From Cephalotus follicularis (taxonomy: Eukaryota > Streptophyta > Magnoliopsida > Oxalidales > Cephalotaceae), in assembly GCA_001972305.1 (NCBI GenBank), contig BDDD01000062.1:784740-848739 (forward strand): a stretch of 64,000 bases of DNA, in the 5' to 3' direction. This document shows positions 55,401 to 64,000 of this stretch, piece by piece. The notes under the pieces were generated by a model that was not told the DNA's origin, searched no databases, and saw only the letters and a list, made by a program, of their open reading frames with translations. The translations under genes and the position numbers were made by a program. Position 1 is the stretch's first letter. Every line of letters begins with the position of its first letter.

Positions 55401-55409
55401 ATATAAAGT

Positions 55410-55800
55410 CAATCATTGAATTTGATTAATCATGATTAATAATTTATAAATCTAATCATTGAATTTGATTTTCTATTATGAAGATCAAATATGACAATTT
55501 TTAAATTAATCAAAAATATCTAACTGTTATATTTTTGCATGTTTGTATAAAATAATTTAACAATTATAAATAATTAACAGTAAAACTCTTAGAGATATTG
55601 AATTATTTTATAGAAATATGCAAAATTATAATAGTTAGAGATTCTCAATTGATTTAAAATTTGACATGATTGATCTTCATGAATAAATAATCAAATTCAA
55701 CGGTTAGATTTACAAATTATTATTCACAGTTAGTCTAAATTATAAATGGTTGGAGGAGTTGACTCCAACTTAGGTTGGAGTTTAAGTTTTGTTCTTTCTG
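55410..55800. mobile_element. Foldback MITE, copy 1, left end truncated
   Basis: The two halves are imperfect inverted repeats: ATTAATAATTTATAAATCTA, then TCATTGAATTTGATTnnCTAT and GAAGATCA, against the complement near 55640-55740. The right end carries GTTGGAGGAGTTGACTCCAA. It is followed at once by copy 2. Confidence 0.65.
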
Positions 55801-56230
55801 TATGAGTAAGACTTGGCTTCAACCAACTCCTCAAACCCTTTATAATTTAGATTAATTATGATTAATAATTTGTAAATTCAATCATTGAATTTGATTTTTT
55901 ATTCATGAAGATCAGACATATCAATTTTTAAGTCAATCATAAATATTTAACTATTATATTTTTACATGTTTATACAAAATAATTTAACGGTTACAAATAA
56001 TTAGCAGTAAAACTTATAGAGTTGTTGATTTATTTTGTAGAAACATGCAAAATTATAATAGTTAATAAATCTCAATTGACTTGAAAATTGGCATGTTTGA
56101 TCTCAATGAATAGAAAATCAAATTTAACTCTTAGATTTATAAATTATTAATCACAACTAGCCTAAATTATAAAAGATTGAAAGAGTTAACTCCACCTTAA
56201 GTTGAAGCCAAATTTTATACTTTTTGTATT
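55801..56230. mobile_element. Foldback MITE, copy 2
   Basis: Long inverted repeats run from GTAAGACTTGGCTTCAAC to GTTGAAGCCAAATTTTATAC, about 150 bp or more per arm. Internal sequence is that of copy 1. No coding capacity. The superfamily is not assigned, because I could not fix a target-site duplication. Confidence 0.65.
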
Positions 56231-58589
56231 GCACTACAACAACAAACAAGCAGAAATACCTTCTCTGTAACACCCGTCCCGATTGAGACAGATGTGACCA
56301 TCAAGTGGAAAGTCTCCTTTCGGAAACCTCCACGTGATATCTTAAAACCAGTTGAAAACTACTTAAAACCTAAAATTCTTTAACTTCTTTAAAAACTTAA
56401 AAATAATTCTAACTCTTAAATTTTTACGAAAATCGGGCATGTAGTATCCGTTTATCGAACTATACCCCCTGTAAAGAAAACACAATTTATAAATGAGCTC
56501 AGCACTCAGAAGACCACAACTTAAAACAGAAAATATGTATGGGTTGGGCTCCGCCTAAACCATATTATCAAGCATGAATTAAAAATAGGGCTCAGCCTTT
56601 CAAAACAAAACTATAAAAACATAAGTTGCATAATTAATATGCTGATGTCGTGGATGATATGCACGTGTTGAAATCTGGTAGGTATGCCCTCGTGGTCCGA
56701 CATCAACTAAAGCAGACTTACAAATTTTCTTGCCATTATTTGAAAAGGATAAAATAGAGGGGTTAGTCTACAGGACTAGTGAGATGGAACAAAAGACTCG
56801 AGAAGAGTTTTGCTCACATAAAATGGTATTTTTGCAGAATAGTTATAAACAGAAGTATAAAACAACTTAAACAGAATATCATAAACAAAATAAAAATCTA
56901 AAATCTGATTTATAAAATGAATTATAAAATAAAAATTAATAGAGTCAGCAGAAAAATCATATTATTATCTTGAGCAGATTAATCATCAGAAACTGAGATA
57001 TATGTAGTAGTTAATAGGGTTTAAACAGAATAAATATATAAAGATGTGATGGGTCTACAAGGTAAGGTTGACACCTAGGCCCCGTCGGGCTGAACGTCCA
57101 GCAGATAATAGTGGCAATGACACCGTCGTATCAAAGCATCAACAGATGGTCATACACGTATAGACAGTGTCTCATGGGCAACAAATAGGTAACTAATACA
57201 ATATCGAGATCACCAGTGCATCGAAACATATTTAAACAGATTCAACAGGTACAGAAATCAGTAATGCCTCAAAACAGACTTAAAACATATTTAAACAGAT
57301 ACAAAAATCATTTTCTTATCATGTACAGATATAACTGAATGTAACGACATACTATGACTATCATCATGTGAGCATTTGTAAAACATTAAAAGAATGTATT
57401 AGACATTAAAACTTAAACATATTTCAGAATTAATGAAGTGAGTCCAAGTTCATTTAGATAAGGAAATAAATAAGTGAACACGTTTAAACATTTAAATCAT
57501 TTAAAAGAATTTCATAATAAAAATGGTTAAAGAAAGGCGTTCCACTCACTGTACAGACGAGTAAGTCCTACGACTGGTCTCCTCCATGGCCGACCCCAAA
57601 AATAGGATCATGTGCTAACAGACAGACAGATAGATAGACAACAAACTATCAGAATTCAAACACGACATAAAACATAAACCCAAACATGACTCCAACTTAT
57701 GCACATTGTCATGAATGCGTTATGGCAAAAAACCAATAAAATTCCGTTTAAACCTCAATTAAACACAATTTAAAAATCACTAAAGTAAGTCCAAGTGGTT
57801 GTCTAGGTTATCCAAATTTCGAATTGATTAAACAAGTCAAGTTCTTAAAACCACAGAAACAGGTACGGAAATACGGAATTCAACGGAAAGCAAAACTAAC
57901 GGAGAAGAGTTTAAAGTTTACCGGAAACAGAAGAAACGGAGTATGGAGTCGGAATCACTGAGTGGAACTGAAATGGAACACATCTACCCAAAAAATGAAG
58001 TCAGAGTGGGCTCAAGCACCGCCACTGACTGGAGCGTGTCAACCATGCTCGGTGGTTAGACAACAGCGGGGAGAGTCGGATCTGGTGCCTCTGAACTCGG
58101 GGATCACGGATCGGAGGAGCGTTGGTCACAACGCCATCGCATTTGGCCGGAACGAGCTTGTTTGACCAGGGTTGTCTTGGATGTTGACTTGCATTGCCAG
58201 GGTCGCCATGTGTCGAGGCTGGTCGTGTTTGACTCGCCTTGACGCGAGGATGCTGGATCTGGGCTCGCCTTGCAATGACTGTCGCCGGAGACGGAGATCT
58301 AACGCATGATAGCGGTGGGGAGGGAAAATCTCGCCGCGCGCACAAGGGTAGTTTGCCGGTGCTGGGGTGGGTTCCGGTGCGCTCGAGAGGCCATTGTTGT
58401 CTCCCCGGTGGTTTCTCCGGTGCCTCGCCGGCGTCATTTCGACAGTGACGCTGTAAGCGGTGAGGGAGAAGAGAGAGAGAGAGAGAGAGAGAAACCAATT
58501 TTGGCATTTTCTTTTATACACAACCATAACGGACTAGGTTTTTGTCCAGAATTTAACCGATACGAACAGAAATTGAATGTTTAGGGCAT

Positions 58590-61373
58590 TGTGACATCCG
58601 TGTCCTTGTACGGACGGTGTCTGTGAGCCTACGAGGCTTCTGTCTGTTAATATGTTTTCTGGCATTCATGATATGCATCATGGCATTATTTAAATTTTTT
58701 ACGATTTTATTCTGATGGTTTTCTGCATAAGAAATAAATTTATCTTTCCGTAAATTTAAAGATATTTTTCTGAAATGACGGCTGATTCGGAAAAATAGCC
58801 CAAGTGGTATGTCCTAAACATCCGATTTCTGTCCGTATCGGTTTAATTCTGGGTAAAAACCCAGTCTGTTTTGTTTATATAAGGGAAAATGCCAAATCCC
58901 TTTCATTTTTATGCCTTTCTCCCATCTCTCCCGCTTTCTCTCCCCTCTCTCCCGTTCACTATCTCTCTCTGCCTCTGCCGCCGGCGTCAGTGCCGATCTG
59001 ACGCCGACGAAGGTACCGATCGAACCGGCATGACATCCCGAGCACACCGGTGCCCTCCATCGCGCCGGCAACCACGTCGTTCGCGCGCACGGACCTCTTC
59101 TCTCTCTCGGCTGTTTTTCTTCGTTCCGGCGTCTCCGGTGGTCGTCACGGCAAGAGGAGCCCATATTCGGACTCCTGGCATCACGGCCGTTCGAAAGGTG
59201 CCGGCCCCGACCTGTGACGACGTCGGCAGCGTCGATCCCCGGCGAAGGCAGCCGCGGTCAACGCGGCCGTTCCGGCCAGCGACCTCTGCGGCTCACCGGC
59301 GACGCGCGTGGCTGTCACGTGCCGGCCAGTGGTGGCAAGTGGGCCCACGCGCCGGCGACCCTCCGTCGAGAAATTTCAGACATGTTTTCAGACTCCGTTC
59401 TCTGCGATGATGTGATCCGTTCCAGTTCCGCCGCGGGATTCTGACTCGGTGCTCCGTTTCATCAACTTTCGGTAAATTCCGAACTCTGTTCCGTTAGTTC
59501 TGTTTTCCGCTGATTTCTGTAATTCTGTATCTGTTTCTGCTGTATATGAACTTGAATTGCTTATATGACTCAAATTGGATAACTTGGACAACCACTTGGA
59601 CTAGATTTAATGATTTTGGCCTTGGACTTGCTTTAATGTTTTCGAAAGGATGTTTAAAATGAATCGTTTATAGGATGTTTTTAATAATCTGATTTCTGTT
59701 TCTGTCGACCGTATAGGTCGTTATGGTTTTTCTGACATCTACACGCATTGTCATTGCATAACGCATTGCACGGTTTTGTGCATGCTTAGGTTCTGATAAG
59801 CTGTTGTCTGTCTGAGTTCTGATGGTCTGTTGTCTGTCTGTCGGTCTATCTGTTGGCAGAGGATCCTGCCTTTGAGGTCGGCCATGGAGGCGACCAGTCG
59901 AGGGACTCGCTCGTCTGTATTGTGAGTGGAACGCCTTTCTTTAACCTTTTATTTCTGAAATGCTTTTAATGGTTTGAATGTTTCAAACGTTTTACGTTTT
60001 GCTTTCCATATATGAATGAAACCTGAATCTGTTTCTGTTCTGAAATCTGTTTAAGTTTTAATGTCTGAAACTTTCATTTACTGTTTTTCAAATGCTCGCA
60101 CGACTATAGTCATACTATGACACTATTTTCTGGTATATCTGTACACGATGAGAAAAATGATTTCCTCTATCTGTTTATAGCTGTTTTAAATCTGTTTTCA
60201 TGACGTTGATGATTTCTGAAATCTGTTTTAAGTCTGTTATGAAGAAATGGTGATTTCTGAATCTGCTGAATCTGTTTAAATATGTTTAGATGCATGGTGG
60301 TCTCGGTATTGTATATATATGTATCTGATGCCCATGAGAGGCTTGTCTACAGGTGTATGACCTTCTGCTGATGCTTGGACACGACGGTGTCCTTGCCACT
60401 ATTTCTGCTGGACGTTCGGCCCGACGGGGCCCAGACGTCAACCTTACCTAGTAGACCCATGGCGTCTCTATATATTTATTTCTGTTTAAACTCTGTTACT
60501 ATTATATGTATGAAAAATCTGAGGATTTAAATATGTTTGAAAGAACTGATCTGGGTTTTCTGCTGATTTCTGGAAATACCGGTTTTTAAATCGGTTTTGA
60601 TTTTACATTCCGTTTAAGTCGTTTATTATCTATTTTATAAATCAGATACTGTATTTGATTCTGTTTCAGTTGTTTTACATTTTTGTTATATATTTTCTGC
60701 AAAGATATTTATATGCGAGCAAAACTCTGCTGAGTCTTTTTGTTCCATCTCACTAGTCCTGTGGACTAACCCTTTCCTTTGTTTTCTGTTTTTAGTTCTG
60801 ACAGGTTAGTCTGCTGAGCTCTGTCAGCTGGAGTCTGTCTGTCTGCTGAGGTGAGACCACAAAAAGGGCATGCTACCAGAGTCAACACATGCATAACATC
60901 ATTGCATAAACATTTTAAATTCTGCATTTCTTATGGTTTTATATAACTATTTTTGTTTTGTTTGAAAGGGCGGAGCCCTAGTTTAGCTTTATGTTTTGTT
61001 AATATGGTTGAGGCAGAGCCCAACCCATTACTTGTTTTCTGTTTTTAAATTGTGATCTGCTGAGGGCTGAGCCCATTTCAAACTGTTTCCTCCTTCGGGA
61101 GTGTGATTTATAAAACTGTGTTTTTCTTTACAGGGGGCATAATCCTATAAACGAATACTACATGCCCGATTTTCGTAAAATTTTAAGAGTTAGAATTATT
61201 TTTAGGATTTTCAAGAAACTTTTATGTTTTCTTTCTGTTTTGAAGAACATTCTGTTTTAAAATGTATTTTCTAAATCTCTGTTCTGCTGAACCTACGAGG
61301 TGAGTCTCTGATGGGAGACTTGGCCTCGTAGCGGGCACGACGGATTCCAGCCGGGCTGGGTCCAGACGTCACA
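58590..61373 (+). repeat. LTR D2 inserted in D1 in opposite orientation
   Basis: About 2.78 kb, from TGTGACATCCGTGTCC to CCAGACGTCACA, homologous over its length to D1 and to the sequence from 62824. It has a TATA box, TTTATATAAGG, at about 58875, a CT-rich leader at 58915-58975 and a GC-rich block at 58976-59370. Downstream blocks such as GACGTTCGGCCCGACGGGGC and CATCTCACTAGTCCTGTGGA recur inverted in D1. The join in D1 is GGGCAT / TACCAC without a clear 5-bp duplication. Confidence 0.75.
58976..59370. other. GC- and CpG-rich block in LTR D2
   Basis: This block stands out from the AT-rich surroundings by many CG dinucleotides (CGCCGGCGTC, GCCGGCCCCGACC, GCGGCCGTTCCGGCC). Related blocks are at 58020-58440 in D1 and 63640-63970 in D3. 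It directly follows the predicted transcription start region and probably is the R/U5 part. Open frames over it are by-products of base composition. Confidence 0.6.
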
Positions 61374-61617
61374 TACCACTTGACTTATTTTCCAAATTTA
61401 GCAACAATTTCAGTAAAACATCGTTTAATTTAAAGCAAGGAAAATTTATTTGTTATAAAGATAAGCCATTAGAATAAAATCACACTAAAAAATTTTTATT
61501 AATGCCGTGATGCATATGTCATGAATGCCAAAATAATAGACTAACCGCTAGACAGACAGATAGAACGTCACGCAGGTTCAGAGACACAGACTACAAGGAC
61601 ACGGATGTCATATTCTC

Positions 61618-62202
61618 ACCTTAACATATGTTACATTAGCACACAACATAATCAATTCTAGTACATCCTTTTTTTAAGCAATTATTTGACACCTCTTTCT
61701 TGCTTTGTTTATTAAATTATTAGTTTATCCTTCATTCTAAGCATTATTTATTATTTTGTCTTTAATTTTAAGAATTGATTTCAATTACATCCTTAAAAAA
61801 ACTATAATTTTGTCTCCAGATTTCTAAAACATTATGAATGACTGAAATTACAATTTTTATTTTTAATTACTAAGCCAAACTATTTTCTTATATAATTTTA
61901 GTTATCAAAATTGTGTTATCTTTAAAATACATGTACTTCTATAGAAAAAGGGTAACAACCGGAGTCTCAATGTAATATCCAACTTATTTTTGCTACATAT
62001 TATAGATTGTTTCTCTAACGTGTCAATAAATATAGAAATTACAATTTTTTTAATTACTAGGCCAAACTATTTTCTTATAGAATTTTAGTTATCAAAATTA
62101 TGTTATCTTTAAAAAATATATATTCTATCTGAGTCTAGATATAATATTCTACTTATTTTTGCTACATATTATAGATTGTTTCTCTCGTACGTATCAACAA
62201 AA
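61618..62202. repeat. Dispersed repeat R1, two tandem partial copies
   Basis: 61771-62033 and 62034-62202 are two copies in a row of the sequence also found at 10433-10827. Each ends with GCTACATATTATAGATTGTT and TCTCT. The first 150 bp (61618-61770) are AT-rich and unassigned. Confidence 0.65.
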
Positions 62203-62221
62203 NAGAGAGAGAGAGAGAGAA
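62203..62221. repeat. Ambiguous base and (GA)n microsatellite
   Basis: Position 62203 is N, the only undetermined base I noticed, at the start of a GA dinucleotide run. Confidence 0.9.
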
Positions 62222-62590
62222 GATAAAACAAACTACGTTAAAGAAGTAGCTAAAAAAATAAAGAACTAATTCTAGGAGTTAATCCCAATTGCATCCTTAA
62301 TAAAACTATAATTTGTCTCTAGATTTCTAAGACATTGGTAATGACAAATTTTAATTTTTAATTACAAATCAAAACTATTTTCTTAAATAATTGAAGTTAT
62401 CCAATTATGTATCTTTAAAACAAATATACTTTTATATTCAATATGATGATCTAAAGAAAGGATAATAAGTGAAGTCTACATGTAACATCCAACTTATTTT
62501 AGTATCATGGACTGGTTCACCGAACCTGTAATTTATTTTCATATATATTGACATAAAAATATATAAGTATTCACAATACATAAATAAAAA
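62222..62590. repeat. Dispersed repeat R1, third copy
   Basis: Best match to 10433-10827, from AAGAAGTAG through CATAAATAAA. It shows what the target of the Mutator-like element looked like before insertion. Confidence 0.7.
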
Positions 62591-62708
62591 GAAAAATCTT
62601 AGAATGATGCTCTAAAAAAATAGTGATTTCCTAATTTGACGCACAATAATTTTTTTTTCAATGTGGCGCATGTCATTAGCTATAGTTAACAAAATTGGGA
62701 AAACTCTT
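62591..62708. repeat. Dispersed repeat R2, second copy
   Basis: Matches 26478-26600 (AAATCTTAGAATGA, GATTTCC-AATTTGAC, CAATGTGGCGCA). Confidence 0.6.
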
Positions 62709-62822
62709 TGTTGATGCAGAAAACATTCCTTCAACAGTACCCTACGTGGAGGGCTTTGATTTGTAAATGGAAACGCTAGAATATGTCCGAGAAAGGTGTT
62801 TGGTGGAGAATCCCTGCACAAA
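62709..62822 (-). repeat. Tat-like LTR fragment interrupted by D3
   Basis: Begins TGTTGATGCAGAAAAC and ends TCCCTGCACAAA, the same frame of blocks as 42742-42860 (TGTTGATACAGAAATC ... TTCCCTGCACACAA), though diverged in between. The remainder is expected beyond D3, outside the window. Confidence 0.6.
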
Positions 62823-62823
62823 T

Positions 62824-64000
62824 AGTGACACGGCCGGACTCAGCCTGACTGGGATCCGCCGTGTCCGCTACGAGGCCAAGCCTCCCATCAGAGACTCCCC
62901 TCGTAGGTTCAGCAGATCAGAGATTCAGAAATGCATTTTAAACAGAAGATTATCTTCAAAACATAAAAAAAAACAGAAATTTTCTTGAAAAACTTGAAAA
63001 TAATTCTAACTCTTAAAATTTTACGAAAATCGGGCATGTAGTATTCGTTTATATGACTATGCCTTATGTAAAGAAAAACACAGTTTTATAAAATCACACT
63101 CCCGAAGGAGGAAACAGTTTGTAATGGGCTCAGCCCTCAACAGACCACACTACTGGTCACCACCATGACCGACCTCAACAGCAGGATCCTCTACTATACA
63201 GACAACAGACAGATATATACATATAAGACCAGACTCGACAATCAAGCAGAACTCAAGCACATACTAAGACGTGAAAAGCGTTATGCAAAGAAATGCGTGC
63301 AAATGTCAGAAAACCATAACCGATCAAAATGGTCATCAGTAGCAGAAGTCTATTTGTTAAAAATATCGTTTAAACTTAAATTAACACACTTTCGAAATCA
63401 TTAAAGCAAGTTCAAGTGGTTGTCCAGGTTATCCAATTTCGAGTCAATTACATGATTCAAGTTCATCATACATAACAGAGACAGATACAGAAACAGATGC
63501 AGATACAGAAGTATAGAATTCAACGGAAAAACAGAACTAACGGAGAAAAGTTGAAAGTTTACCGAAATCGAATGGAACGGAGCACAGAGTCAAAATCTTG
63601 TAGCGGAACTAGAACGGATCACATCAACGCGAAGAACGTAGTCGGAAAGCTGTCAGAACGGGCCGCAGAGGGTCTCCGGCATGTGGGCCCACGCGCCGAC
63701 CCTGGCTGGCGCGTGACAGCCACGGGCGTCACCGGTCAACCGCAGAGGTCAAATCTGGCGCATCGAAGGCTGAGGATCACAGATCTGGGGCGCGTTGGTC
63801 GTGGCGCCGCCGCATCTGGACGGAACGGCCTCGTTGACCGTGGCTGCCTTCGTCGCCGATCGGTGTTGCCGGCGTCGTCACGTGTCGGGGATGGTACCGT
63901 TCTAACGGCCGCGACGTCAGGAGTCCGAATCTGGGCTCGCCTTGCCTTGACGATTGCCGGAGACGGAGATATGGCGCAAAACAGAGGTGGAGAGAGAAGA
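62824..64000 (-). repeat. LTR D3, third copy, cut by window end
   Basis: Reverse complement matches the 3' half and GC-rich part of D2: GTAGCGGACACGGCGGATCC, ACGAGGGGAGTCTCTGATGG, GAATACTACATGCCCGATTT, and the GGCCGTTnnG-rich block at the end. The window stops in the CT-rich leader of the LTR (GA-rich on plus), so the promoter end lies beyond 64000. Confidence 0.75.

Larger units (their letters stand above)
56266..61612 (-). repeat. Solo LTR D1, interrupted by LTR D2
   Basis: Read on minus, it starts TATGACATCCGTGTCC (61612 down to 61374), is interrupted by D2, and resumes from 58589 to 56266, ending GGGACGGGTGTTACA. Perfect 5-bp duplications TTCTC flank it (56261-56265 and 61613-61617), so it is one complete insertion of about 2.56 kb without internal domains, that is, a solo LTR. 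Ends of TGTnACACCCG type and large size suggest a Tekay/Del-type chromovirus, which is inference. A TATA-like TGTATAAAA, CT-rich leader and GC-rich segment lie at 58530-58000. Confidence 0.8.

Noticed and set aside
58001-59444. Several overlapping 70-170-codon frames as genes
   Set aside because: They coincide with the GC-rich block of LTR copies, overlap on both strands and have Arg/Pro-rich composition typical of random GC-rich translation.

Overview
The window is repeat-dense nuclear DNA from a flowering plant, probably a eudicot. That rests on plant-type Ty1/copia and Ty3/gypsy (Tat-lineage) retrotransposons, Mutator-like and CACTA DNA transposons, foldback MITEs, spliced gene-like structures and one fragment of an isoflavone-reductase-like (PCBER family) gene. 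The species cannot be named from the sequence. I found no intact host gene, rRNA, tRNA, CRISPR or microbial operon. Every transposon coding region I examined carries stops, frameshifts or lost key residues.

Layout. 1-350 is part of a Tat LTR cut by the window edge. 433-10425 is a Tat-type Ty3/gypsy element (A) on the minus strand. Between its pol and its 3' LTR lies an oppositely transcribed, spliced accessory gene (about 1200-3790, plus strand). The predicted N-terminus of that gene looks like the histone H3 tail. 10828-14920 is a Mutator-like element with terminal inverted repeats of about 880 bp. 15626-16735 is a smaller foldback element filled with a GAGCTC-rich minisatellite. 16912-17397 is an isoflavone-reductase-like relic, next to a CACTA derivative ending at 19241. 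19552-24819 is a Tork-like copia element (minus) whose two LTRs do not match over their full length. 24830-25560 is a tandem array with an exact 180-bp period. 26930-30136 is a 5'-truncated copia element (plus). 32200-34690 is a 2.5-kb ACTAGG-type minisatellite with a higher-order repeat of about 0.75-0.85 kb.

35078-53209 holds two Tat fragments in opposite orientation that run towards each other (B on plus, C on minus). The LTR of C is split by the best-preserved element of the window, a 10-kb copia element at 43056-53044 with a 5-bp target-site duplication. 55400-56230 contains two adjacent foldback MITEs. 56266-61612 is a solo LTR with a perfect 5-bp duplication, itself interrupted by an inverted related LTR. 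A third copy starts near 62824 and runs off the window.

How the parts relate. The window is a record of nested insertions: copia into Tat LTR, LTR into LTR, a Mutator-like element into an older dispersed repeat, and an LTR into a Tat LTR fragment. The most interesting single item is the antisense accessory gene of the Tat elements. It is present in A with promoter-like sequence, introns and poly(A) signal, and its 3' part is conserved in B. If its N-terminus acts as an H3 mimic, it would be a retrotransposon-encoded factor aimed at host chromatin readers. That function is inference.
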